Below are positions 17,042-25,262 of a DNA stretch of 64,000 nt, in pieces. Each line of letters opens with the position of its first letter. The stretch's first letter is position 1. The translations under genes and the position numbers were made by a program. The notes below the pieces were generated by a model. The model was not told the DNA's origin. It saw nothing but the letters and a program-made list of their open reading frames with translations, and ran no database searches. The DNA is from Arthrobacter sp. ISL-48 (GTDB taxonomy: Bacteria > Actinomycetota > Actinomycetes > Actinomycetales > Micrococcaceae), in NCBI RefSeq assembly GCF_018613805.1, contig NZ_JAGGPL010000018.1, forward strand, positions 124,001 to 188,000. The letters run 5' to 3'.

Positions 17042-18265
17042 TTAGTCCGCCCTGCTGCGGTACGCCGCCAGGAAGGTTGAGATCCGGCGCACGGCTTCCT
17101 CGATGTCCAGCACCGACGGGAGGATAACGAAGCGGAAGTGGTCTGGCCTGGGCCAGTTGAATGCCGAACCGTGGGAGACCAGGATCTTCTGGTCCTGCAG
17201 TAAGTCCAGGACGAACTGCTCGTCGCTGCGGATCGGATAGAGCTCCGGATCAAGGCGCGGAAAAAGGTACATCGCCCCCGCCGCAGGAACACAGGTGACA
17301 CCCGGGATTGCCGTGAGTAGCTTGAAAGCAAGGTCTCGCTGATCGCGGAGCCTGCCGCCCGGCCTGACCAGCGCATCGATGCTTTGGTAGCCACCCAGAC
17401 AGGTCTGGATGGCGTGCTGGGCGGGGACATTGGGACAAAGGCGCAGCGACGCGAGTAGCTCCAGTCCTTCGCGGTAGTCCAAAGTCGCCGAGAGCGGACC
17501 GGTCACGGCCACCCAACCGGCGCGGTACCCGGGCATGCGGTAGGCCTTGGAGAGGCCGCTGAACGTCAGGCAGCAGATGTCATCCGCCACCGAGGCCGTA
17601 TGGATATGCTCGGCGTCCTCGTAGAGCACTTTCTCGTAGATCTCATCAGAGAACAGGACGAGGTTGTGCTTCCGGGCAAGGGCCGCGAACTGCTCCAATA
17701 TGTGTCGCGGATACACGGCTCCCGTGGGGTTGTTTGGATTGATGATCACAATCCCCTTGGTACGGCCGGTGATCTTTGCCTCGACGTCGGCCATGTCCGG
17801 CCACCAGTTCTCGTCTTCATCGCAGAGATAGTGCACCGGCTGGCCGCCGGTCAGCGTCACCGCTGCAGTCCACAGGGGATAGTCCGGTGCGGGTACGAGG
17901 ATTTCGTCGCCATTTTCCATGAACGCCTGAAGGCACATGGAAATGAGCTCGCTCACGCCGTTGCCGATGAAGATGTCCTCGACGCCGATCTGCATGAGGC
18001 CGCGGGTCTGGTAGTACTGCGAAATGGCAGTCCGCGCCGAGAAGATGCCCTTGGAATCGCTGTACCCCTGGGCTCCCCGCAGGTGGTGGATCATGTCCAC
18101 GACGACGGATTCGGGTGTTTCCAGGCCGAACGGTGCCGTGTCCCCCAGGTTCATCTTGAGGATGCGGTGTCCTTCGGCCTCCATGTTCTTGGCGGCCCGG
18201 AGGATGGGCCCACGGAGTTCGTACCGGACATTCTGGAGTTTGCTGGAGTGCTGCATCGGGCGCAT
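17042..18265 (-). CDS. PLP-dependent class I aminotransferase (AlaT-like)
   Basis: The 407-residue product is a fold-type I aminotransferase. The PLP lysine is in SGLSKAYRMPGYRAGW, the cofactor-binding Asn/Pro in INPNNPTGAVYP, and Asp/Tyr in LFSDEIYEKV. The C-terminal substrate Arg is in HFRFVILPS. Sequence style matches the AlaT/AspC subgroup that makes alanine from pyruvate. The ATG at 18265 is used; GTG 18280 and ATG 18256 are alternatives. It stands alone between a polysaccharide locus and the GH30 gene. Confidence 0.92.
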   Translation of the reverse strand: MRPMQHSSKLQNVRYELRGPILRAAKNMEAEGHRILKMNLGDTAPFGLETPESVVVDMIHHLRGAQGYSDSKGIFSARTAISQYYQTRGLMQIGVEDIFIGNGVSELISMCLQAFMENGDEILVPAPDYPLWTAAVTLTGGQPVHYLCDEDENWWPDMADVEAKITGRTKGIVIINPNNPTGAVYPRHILEQFAALARKHNLVLFSDEIYEKVLYEDAEHIHTASVADDICCLTFSGLSKAYRMPGYRAGWVAVTGPLSATLDYREGLELLASLRLCPNVPAQHAIQTCLGGYQSIDALVRPGGRLRDQRDLAFKLLTAIPGVTCVPAAGAMYLFPRLDPELYPIRSDEQFVLDLLQDQKILVSHGSAFNWPRPDHFRFVILPSVLDIEEAVRRISTFLAAYRSRAD

Positions 18266-18321
18266 GGTTGATCTTTTCACAGCGTTGCGCCGGTTTTCGA
18301 CGGTTGACCGCCCGCTGGCAG

Positions 18322-20013
18322 TTACAGGGCAGGGAGCAGTGCGGCAGGCTCAGGCCGGTGGACACCGCGTGGCCGGTAGCCGAGGGCCTCGGAGTGCCCC
18401 AGAAGGTCTGCGAGATACCAAATGATGCTGAGCCACATTTCTGTTCCCTGCAAACCAGGGAGGCTTTGCTGACCGCTTTCAGGGGCGACGCTGAAGGCCA
18501 TGCCCTCCCCGGGGCGCCATTGGGTGAGGGCGTGGTCCAGTTGTGTGGCGGACCATTCTTTCACTTCCTGTTCGCGGTGTGCCGTCTGCTTCCGAGCCAC
18601 CCACAGCGGGTGGGCGACATCGAGCACGTTGCAGGCGTTTTGTTTGCCTCTTGAGAAGTAGCGGCCATCGCTGCCGTGTTCCAGAACAGTATCGATAAGC
18701 CTTTCCGGATGCGGGATGGGCAAGCCGAACTGGGCGAACGTTCCGCGGGTGAGCCGGTAGTGTCCGTTGACTACCTTGAGTCGGGTGTCGTCACGGGGTG
18801 TTCCCCAGGTTCCGGCAGCGCTGTTGACCCGGGTCAGGAGCCAGCCGAAGAGGGCTTCCAGGGAACCGAAGGCTGGGGTGGTTTTTTGACCAAGATTCCA
18901 GTATTCGGCTGTTCCCCAAGCGTCCACCCAGGCGCCGGATTCCCAGGCTTCCTTCCGCCAGGGAAGCTCCTCGAGCTGGGCAAGCAGTTCCGTTGGGCCG
19001 GTGCCGGCTACGGCATTGATGGGATACGTGAAGCGGCTTTTGAGCAGGTCGAGTGCGTATCCCACCGAGAGCACGTGGTAGGTCGCCGGACCGTGTCCGA
19101 AGTGTAGGTCGGCGGGATGCGGGAGTCCGTCTGGGCCGTACTCGGGGACCAGCCCTGTGCGGGGGTCCTGGAGTGATTGGAGCCGGTCAATGTGACGGCC
19201 CCTTTCCAGTTGCGCAGGCGTGGTGCCGAGCAGGAGGTCTGCAAGTTCGATCGCGTCGCAATGGGCGCGGACAGTCGCCGGGGCGCCCGGGCGGTCCACA
19301 TACCTGCCCTCGGCAAAACCGTCTGCTCTTGAGGCATCCTGTTCCCAGGACCGTGAGATGATCGCCGGCGCCTCTGTTCTCGCTACTTGGGCGAAATTGG
19401 CCAGTCTTTCCCGGATGTCGCCGCCCTGCTGCTGCGTGCCATATCGAGGAGTCCGCCTGTCGCGGATGACCTTGGCGGGATTGCCGCCGACCACCGCCCA
19501 TTCTGGAACGTCTTTTGTCACCACGGCGCCGGCGGCAATGACCGCATGAGAGCCCACAGTGACGCCGTCGAGCAGCACAACGTTCGAGCCGATCCAGACA
19601 TCGTCTCCCAAGTCAATGCCCTTGCTGGTCACTGGTTGCCTGAATACCGGTTGGGAGGGATCCATGGAGTGGTTGAACCCAAGGATGGAGGTGTGGGCTC
19701 CGATGCGGACGCCGTCGCCCATAGTGACGTTGCCGCGCACTACCGTGAAGGCGTTGACCGTGCAGTTGGCGCCTAGTGAGAGCGTTCCAGTGAGGTAGGC
19801 ATGCGCGGCGACCGAGGATTCGTCTCCCAGCACCAGCGTCTCGGTATCCACCATGGCCAGCGCAGAAACGTATGCCTTGTCTCCAATGATGATGCCGTCC
19901 CGCTCAGTCAGCAGCCGCTGGCGCTCAAACTGTGCGTCACGCTGGGCCTGTGAGGCATTAGGCCAGAACGTCCACGGTGAATAGTCAAAATTAAGGTCAG
20001 GCTGGGTATCCAT
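18322..20013 (-). CDS. Hexapeptide acetyltransferase fused to a helical toroid-like domain
   Basis: The 563-residue product has two parts. The N-terminal part (about 40-180) is a left-handed beta-helix of hexapeptide repeats with GDDVWIGSNVVLLDGVTVGSHAVIAAGAVVTKDVPEWAVVGGNPAKVI, quoted here only as its key positions: WIG, AAGAVV and the GNPAKVI cap typical of maltose/galactoside O-acetyltransferases. The remainder (about 205-563) is a Trp-rich helical region resembling alpha/alpha-toroid proteins. The ATG at 20013 has GGAGA just upstream; a GTG at 20100 overlapping the yesL stop is an alternative start. It is the last gene of the ABC operon, so it probably acts on the imported sugar. The fusion is unusual. 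Confidence 0.7.
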   Translation of the reverse strand: MDTQPDLNFDYSPWTFWPNASQAQRDAQFERQRLLTERDGIIIGDKAYVSALAMVDTETLVLGDESSVAAHAYLTGTLSLGANCTVNAFTVVRGNVTMGDGVRIGAHTSILGFNHSMDPSQPVFRQPVTSKGIDLGDDVWIGSNVVLLDGVTVGSHAVIAAGAVVTKDVPEWAVVGGNPAKVIRDRRTPRYGTQQQGGDIRERLANFAQVARTEAPAIISRSWEQDASRADGFAEGRYVDRPGAPATVRAHCDAIELADLLLGTTPAQLERGRHIDRLQSLQDPRTGLVPEYGPDGLPHPADLHFGHGPATYHVLSVGYALDLLKSRFTYPINAVAGTGPTELLAQLEELPWRKEAWESGAWVDAWGTAEYWNLGQKTTPAFGSLEALFGWLLTRVNSAAGTWGTPRDDTRLKVVNGHYRLTRGTFAQFGLPIPHPERLIDTVLEHGSDGRYFSRGKQNACNVLDVAHPLWVARKQTAHREQEVKEWSATQLDHALTQWRPGEGMAFSVAPESGQQSLPGLQGTEMWLSIIWYLADLLGHSEALGYRPRGVHRPEPAALLPAL

Positions 20014-20096
20014 TGTTTCTCCGCGAGAGGGCGTTGGTTCGGGTCTTGGTACTGCGTCCGGGACCGGCGGCGTTAGGGTCGCATCCTGGAGCCCCG

Positions 20097-20852
20097 TCAC
20101 GGACGTCCCCGCATTTCCCAGACTAGGCGATCAGGAGGGCCGACTGTCCGCAGCGCGGCCTGGAAGGTGTAGGCAGCATTGCTCCACACGACGAACAGCA
20201 GGGGCGCCGGTGCCAGCGCCACACCGATAACCGGCTGGACCAGCACCGCCGCCACGACGATTCCCAGCAGCACCAGGGCCGCCAGGCTCAGGTACCAGCG
20301 CTGGACTGAGAGGTACAGCGAGGCTTTCAGGATGGCCCGGGTGCGGGCTCGCGGCAGCAGGACCATTCCCGCGAGAACAGTCACTGCAACGCAGACGACG
20401 GCGGTGAGGGCCAACGCGATCAGCGGCACCAGGACGGCGGCTGCCGGCATCACCTGAACAATGACTAGGTCCACGCCGAGGAAGCCGACTGCTGCGACGG
20501 CTGCCAGCCCTGTCGGCGCGGCCCGACGGAAGGAACGCCGGTAGCCGAGCAGGAAAGCTGCAACCGGCCTGACGGCCGGTCCCTCCGCCTCCTTGAGAGA
20601 TTGGAACGCGGCGAACGCCGCAGCCAATGAAGGGGCCACCGTCACGGACAGGAGCAGGAAGAACGGCCAGGCCGTCACCGGGTCCGCCACCAGGGCCAGG
20701 CCGAGCAGCAGGGGTGCGTTTGCCGCGGCGAGCAGGAAGTTGACGGCGAGAAACGCATAAACGAAGCCGAAAATGCTCCCGAACGTCTCAAAACCCGGGC
20801 CCTGCCATGTGCGTCGCAGCGGCTGCATTGTGTGCTGGCGCACGGTGCTCAT
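20097..20852 (-). CDS. YesL-family (DUF624) membrane protein
   Basis: The 251-residue protein has about six TM helices and the DUF624 pattern FETFGSIFGFVYAFLAVNFLLAAANAPLL near the N-terminus, ending in YTFQAALRTVGPPDRLVW. YesL proteins accompany ABC importers for plant or uronic oligosaccharides (the B. subtilis yes cluster); their molecular task is unknown. The ATG at 20852 overlaps the permease stop as ATGA, so the genes are translationally coupled. Confidence 0.85.
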   Translation of the reverse strand: MSTVRQHTMQPLRRTWQGPGFETFGSIFGFVYAFLAVNFLLAAANAPLLLGLALVADPVTAWPFFLLLSVTVAPSLAAAFAAFQSLKEAEGPAVRPVAAFLLGYRRSFRRAAPTGLAAVAAVGFLGVDLVIVQVMPAAAVLVPLIALALTAVVCVAVTVLAGMVLLPRARTRAILKASLYLSVQRWYLSLAALVLLGIVVAAVLVQPVIGVALAPAPLLFVVWSNAAYTFQAALRTVGPPDRLVWEMRGRP

Positions 20853-21778
20853 CCCTTCATTCCGCTCGTTGCAATGCCCTGGATGAAGTACCGTTGGCCG
20901 ATCAAAAAGATGATCAGGATGGGCACCACGGAGATGACGGAGCCGGTCATGATCATGGCGAACTCGGCGTCGAACTGGCCCACAAAGGACCGCAGCCCCA
21001 GCTGCACCGTCCACAGCCTGTTGCTCGTGAGGTAGATGAACGGCCCCATGTAATCATTCCAGGTGTTCACGAAGGTCAGCAGCCCAAGGCTGGCCAGCGC
21101 CGGCTTGGACAGCGGCAGGATGACCCGTGCCCAGATGCCGTACTCGCTGAGGCCGTCGATACGCGCGGCTTCACAGAGCTCATCCGGGATGGTCATGTAG
21201 TACTGCCGCATCAGGAAGACCCCGAAGGCGCCGAATGCCTGCAGCAGGATCAGGGCGTTGAAGCTGTTGGTCAGCCCCAGCTGCTGCATCATGATGTACT
21301 GCGGCACCATGTACGCCTGCCACGGAACGGCGATGGTGGCGATGTAACCCAGGAATAGCACGTCCCGGCCAGGGAAGCGGATCTTGGAGAAGCCATAGGC
21401 GGCCAGTGAGCCCGTAAGGACCTGCAGGAACGTGATGATCACGGAGAGGTACAGCGAGTTCTGGAGGTACCCCATCATGGGGATGCGGGTCCAGATGTCC
21501 GAATAGTTGCTCCAGAGGAATTCCTCCGGAATCCACTGGATGGGCACGGTGAACACCTGGTTGTTCTCCTTCAGCGAGGAGGACAGCATCCAGAGGAACG
21601 GCACCAGGAGTGCGGCCACCAGCACTACCAGCACGGCGTAGATGACTACGTTGACGGTGCGCTCCTTCCGCGCCCGAGGGCTGCGGCGTTCGGCCAGGCC
21701 ACGTTCATGGCCTGCCGTGCCGCCAGGAGTTCCGCCAAGGGCCACCTCGGCCCTGAGGTCTTCAGTCAGGTTGGTCAT
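20849..21778 (-). CDS. Carbohydrate ABC transporter permease, MalG type
   Basis: The 309-residue inner-membrane permease has six TM helices and the EAA loop CEAARIDGLSEYGIWARVILPLSKPAL that docks the ATPase. A charged N-terminal extension of about 40 residues is not conserved. Its partner permease is upstream with an abutting stop/start. No ATPase gene is in the locus, so a shared MsiK-type ATPase is expected. Confidence 0.93.
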   Translation of the reverse strand: MTNLTEDLRAEVALGGTPGGTAGHERGLAERRSPRARKERTVNVVIYAVLVVLVAALLVPFLWMLSSSLKENNQVFTVPIQWIPEEFLWSNYSDIWTRIPMMGYLQNSLYLSVIITFLQVLTGSLAAYGFSKIRFPGRDVLFLGYIATIAVPWQAYMVPQYIMMQQLGLTNSFNALILLQAFGAFGVFLMRQYYMTIPDELCEAARIDGLSEYGIWARVILPLSKPALASLGLLTFVNTWNDYMGPFIYLTSNRLWTVQLGLRSFVGQFDAEFAMIMTGSVISVVPILIIFLIGQRYFIQGIATSGMKG

Positions 21779-22719
21779 CAGCGTTCCCTCCGCTGCTGGA
21801 GTTTGAATTGCAGGACTGTCACGGTGAGGACGATCAGGAACAGGACCAGCGAGATGGCCGAGGAGTAACCGAACTTACCTTCGCCGATGCCCTCTTGGTA
21901 GATCAGCTGTGAAAGCACTGTGGTGGAACGGCCGGGCCCGCCGTTGGTCATGACCACAATGAGGTCGAAGACCTTGAAACTGGAGACCGTCAGCATCACC
22001 ACCACAAAGAACGTGGTGGGCCGCAGCGAAGGCAGTGTGACGTTCCAGAAGCGCTGCCAGGCACTGGCACCATCTACTTCGGCGGCCTCATACAGCTCGG
22101 TGGGGATGGCCTGCAGACCGGCCAGGTAGAGGATCATGTAGTAGCCCATGTCCCGCCACACACTCGTGAGGATCACGGCCGGCATGGCCCAGTCCGAGCT
22201 GGAGGTCCAGCCCGGAGGGTTGGCAACTCCGACGAACTGTAGGAACTGATTGATGGGGCCGCTGTCCGGGCTGAACAGCATGTTCCAGACGACGGCCACA
22301 GCCACCAGGGAGGTGATGTAGGGGAAGAAGATGGCCACCCGGAAGTATCCGATGCCCTTGAGCTTGCGGTTCAAGAGCATGGCCAGGATGAGGGCCAGAG
22401 CCAGGGTCAGTGGCACGTGGCCGAGGGCGTAGAGAAGGGTGTTGCGCAGCGCCACCCAGAAGGAGTCGCTGCCCAGCATCCGCTCGAAGTTGGCCAGGCC
22501 AACCCATTTGGGTGCGCTGAATGAGGTCCACTCCATGAAGGCCAGCGCAAAGGCTGCCAGCACGGGGATGAGCGTGAAGGCCAGGAAGCCCAGGAAGTTG
22601 GGCAGGATGAAAGTCCAGCCGATCAGCGTGTTCCGCCGCGCCTGCTTGCGGTTGCCCTGCTTGCGGTTTCCCTGCACACGGTTCCTCGGGGGAGCCGCCT
22701 GGATGGTGTCTGTAGTCAT
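21778..22719 (-). CDS. Carbohydrate ABC transporter permease, MalF type
   Basis: The 313-residue permease has six TM segments and the EAA loop YEAAEVDGASAWQRFWNVTLPSLRP. The basic N-terminus carries a short GNRKQ repeat (RVQGNRKQGNRKQARR). Its start overlaps the solute-binding protein stop by one base (TAATG). It would form the heterodimeric pore with the MalG-type subunit downstream. Confidence 0.93.
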   Translation of the reverse strand: MTTDTIQAAPPRNRVQGNRKQGNRKQARRNTLIGWTFILPNFLGFLAFTLIPVLAAFALAFMEWTSFSAPKWVGLANFERMLGSDSFWVALRNTLLYALGHVPLTLALALILAMLLNRKLKGIGYFRVAIFFPYITSLVAVAVVWNMLFSPDSGPINQFLQFVGVANPPGWTSSSDWAMPAVILTSVWRDMGYYMILYLAGLQAIPTELYEAAEVDGASAWQRFWNVTLPSLRPTTFFVVVMLTVSSFKVFDLIVVMTNGGPGRSTTVLSQLIYQEGIGEGKFGYSSAISLVLFLIVLTVTVLQFKLQQRRER

Positions 22720-23999
22720 TACTTGAGTACTTCATCCTTGACGCGCTTGCCCATCTCGGCGATGCCGTCGCCGACGGAGCGCTCGCCCACCATAATCAGC
22801 TCGTGTTCCTGGGTGAGGATCTTGTCCGTGGCTGCCGACTTGTCGCTGACCGGCATCTCCAGGACGGTCTTGTCAGGGGAGAACGCGGCCTTGGAGAGCT
22901 CGTCGGTGGGCAGGCCGGGCAGCTTGAAGTATTCAGCGGTCACGTCCTCCGTCTGCAGGGCCGGGACAACGCCGATCTTGGCGATGGCCTTGGCGCCCTC
23001 TGCACCGGCTGCCCATTCAATAAACTTCTTGGCTTCATCCGAGTGCTTGGCATTCTTGTTGACCGCAAAGGCCGTGGGGGAGCCGAATGTGGTGGTGTTC
23101 CCGCCGGCGGACTTCTGCGGCAACTGGGCAAGCCCCCAGTTCACGTTGGACTTGCCGGCCTGTTTGGCCGCCACGATCCCGGAGATGTACCAGGAGCCCA
23201 TGGGCATCATGGCGGTCTGCGCGGTCTCGAACATGGTCCGGTAACTGGTCTTCTGGCTCATGGCGGTGCCGAAGTCCATCATGGCCCCGCTCTTCTGCAG
23301 GTCAAGGGTCATGTTGTACTGGTCCCTGGCGAAGGTGTAGTCCCCGCCGATCAGGTCGCCGTTGTTCTGGGCGGCGGCGATGGCCTGCACTGTTGAGCGC
23401 CAGTAGTGCTGGTACGTGCCGTAAACCTTCTTGCCGTCGGCGGACGTGCCCGCGAGTTTCTTGGCGAGCTCGGCGTATTGGTCCCAGGTGATGTTCTTGG
23501 GTTCTTCCAGCCCGGCGGCCTTGAAGAGGTCCTTGTTGTAGTAGAGCAGCCAGAAGTCCTGCCGGTACGGGGCGGCGAAGTACTTTCCATCGAGGTTGAA
23601 GGCATCCAGGCCCGCGAGGTTGCCCTTGTCCAGCGAGTCCACCACGCCGTTGATCTCCTGCAGCTGGCCGTTGTTGGCGTAGCGGGAATAGTCGATGACG
23701 TTCTTCATGGTGAGCACATCTGTAGTGTCGCCACCGGCCAGCATGGTGGTCACCTTCTGCGGATAGTCATCGGCGAGGATATCCACCGGTTCGATGTTGA
23801 CGTCAGGGTGCGCCGCTTCGTAGCCGTCGAAAAGGGCCTTGAACTCCGGGGTACCTTCGTAGTTCCAAACCGAAACGCTGAGTGTGGTCTTGCCTCCGGC
23901 GTCGGCTGTTTCCGCCGGACCGGCCGCGCCCGCACAGGCGGTCAGGCCGAGGCTGACTGTTGCGGCGAGGGCAATCGCCGCGAGAGTGGTGCGCTTCAT
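22719..23999 (-). CDS. Sugar ABC transporter substrate-binding lipoprotein
   Basis: The 426-residue family 1 extracellular solute-binding protein has a lipoprotein signal with lipobox LTAC (Cys22). The mature part shows VWNYEGTPEFKALFDGYEAAHPDVNIE and the PYRQDFWLLYYNKDLFKAAGL hinge pattern of maltose/oligosaccharide binders. It is the first gene of the importer set (SBP, MalF, MalG, YesL, acetyltransferase), 72 bases after the hydroxyacid dehydrogenase stop. Confidence 0.93.
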   Translation of the reverse strand: MKRTTLAAIALAATVSLGLTACAGAAGPAETADAGGKTTLSVSVWNYEGTPEFKALFDGYEAAHPDVNIEPVDILADDYPQKVTTMLAGGDTTDVLTMKNVIDYSRYANNGQLQEINGVVDSLDKGNLAGLDAFNLDGKYFAAPYRQDFWLLYYNKDLFKAAGLEEPKNITWDQYAELAKKLAGTSADGKKVYGTYQHYWRSTVQAIAAAQNNGDLIGGDYTFARDQYNMTLDLQKSGAMMDFGTAMSQKTSYRTMFETAQTAMMPMGSWYISGIVAAKQAGKSNVNWGLAQLPQKSAGGNTTTFGSPTAFAVNKNAKHSDEAKKFIEWAAGAEGAKAIAKIGVVPALQTEDVTAEYFKLPGLPTDELSKAAFSPDKTVLEMPVSDKSAATDKILTQEHELIMVGERSVGDGIAEMGKRVKDEVLK

Positions 24000-24071
24000 T
24001 GCGGTTCTCCTTATATAGAGGGGTTTCGGATCCGCCGCTGCTGCGGAGGGTCTTGTTTGACGAGGCGGTGG

Positions 24072-25085
24072 TTAAGCGATGAGGTCCAGGTGTTCTGGAA
24101 GGACTTCGGCGGTGAGTCGCTTGCCTGCCAAGTACCGTTCGAGCTCGCTGATGGCCACGTCTGACATGCGGCGGGTTTCTGTTCCCAGGGAGCCGGCAAT
24201 GTGGGGAGTGATCACCACGTTGGGCAGGTCATAGAGCACGGAGCCAGCCGGCAGCGGTTCCGGTTCGGTGACATCGAGGATCGCGTGGATGCGGCCCGTG
24301 GCGCAGGCGGACTCCAGGGCCTGCGTATCCACCAGCGATCCGCGTGCCGTGTTGATGAGGGTGGCGTGTTCCTTCATGGCGGCGAGCTCAACAGCGCCGA
24401 TCATGTTCCGGGTTTCTGGCAGGGCGGGGGCGTGGACGGTCACGACGTCGGAAGCCCGGATCAGTTCCTCGAGCGTCACCAGGCGCGCTCCGGCGGCTGC
24501 CACTGCGGCGGGATCCGCATATGGGTCCGCAACCAGGCACGTGACGTCCTGCAGTTGCTGGACGAGGTGGACTACCCGCCTGCCGATCCGGGAGAAACCG
24601 ACGACGCCGATGGTCCGGCCGACGTTGCCGAGCTCGCCGTGGGCAGTTGAATACGACCAGTCCTCACGGGAAATCCGGGAAGCGTTGGCCAGGACCTGCG
24701 CCTTCTTGCCGGCGAGGATGATGGAAGCGAACGTGAATTCGGCCACCGGAATGGCATTCGCTTCCGCCCCGGTGGTCACCTGGATCCCGCGCTGCCACAG
24801 CTCATCCGTCACGAAGGAGCGCACGGTGCCGGCGCAGTGGAACACCGCGCGGAGGTGGGGCATCCGGTCCAACGCATCCTGGTCCAGCAGTGGCACACCC
24901 CAGCTGGTCAATAGGACTTCCACGTCCGGCAGCAGCACGGCCACCCCAGGGTCAGTCAGGGAATCGGTCCAGGCTGGTTCTCCGAGTTCCACGAGGCCAG
25001 CGAGCCGTTCCATCCGGGCGGCATCGAACTGGTCCGTCAAGGTGGAGCGGTTCATCAGCAGGAGCGCTTTTGGGTTGCTCGGCAT
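24072..25085 (-). CDS. D-2-hydroxyacid dehydrogenase
   Basis: The 337-residue NAD(P)-dependent enzyme has the nucleotide fold VGRTIGVVGFSRIGRRVV and the family triad in NTARGSLVD (Arg), DVTEPEPLP (Glu) and TPHIAGSLG (His). The true start is unsure: the ATG at 25085 fits the family N-terminus (KALLLMNRS); ATG 25139 and 25181 are longer options, but a promoter-like TATGAG overlaps the last. It may reduce or oxidise a keto- or hydroxy-uronate from the imported glycan, judging only from context. Confidence 0.88.
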   Translation of the reverse strand: MPSNPKALLLMNRSTLTDQFDAARMERLAGLVELGEPAWTDSLTDPGVAVLLPDVEVLLTSWGVPLLDQDALDRMPHLRAVFHCAGTVRSFVTDELWQRGIQVTTGAEANAIPVAEFTFASIILAGKKAQVLANASRISREDWSYSTAHGELGNVGRTIGVVGFSRIGRRVVHLVQQLQDVTCLVADPYADPAAVAAAGARLVTLEELIRASDVVTVHAPALPETRNMIGAVELAAMKEHATLINTARGSLVDTQALESACATGRIHAILDVTEPEPLPAGSVLYDLPNVVITPHIAGSLGTETRRMSDVAISELERYLAGKRLTAEVLPEHLDLIA

Positions 25086-25161
25086 ACCCGGGCCCGTCCT
25101 TTTCCAGTATCGTCCGGCCGGAATGCCCGGCCGTTCCATGTCTTGCGTCACGTCTGGGAAA

Positions 25162-25200
25162 GAGTACATACTCATACTCACAAGAAATCAATCAGGTCAA
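25162..25200 (-). promoter_or_regulatory. Promoter and small dyad of the dehydrogenase-importer operon
   Basis: On the minus strand TTGACC (25195-25200), an 18-base spacer and TATGAG (25171-25176) resemble a sigma-A promoter. GAGTA (25162-25166) and TACTC (25169-25173) form a small dyad over the start region, a possible operator for the DeoR-LacI hybrid encoded across the divide. Confidence 0.45.
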
Positions 25201-25262
25201 ACGGACTCGATCTGAAACGTTCAAACTCGAACAATGGTTGAGGAAGAGAAAAGGTGGAGCAG

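Noticed and set aside
25145-25155. GCGTCACGTCT near 25.1 kb as a tenth island promoter motif
   Set aside because: No T-starting hexamer lies 13 bases downstream after a GG and it points against the local genes.
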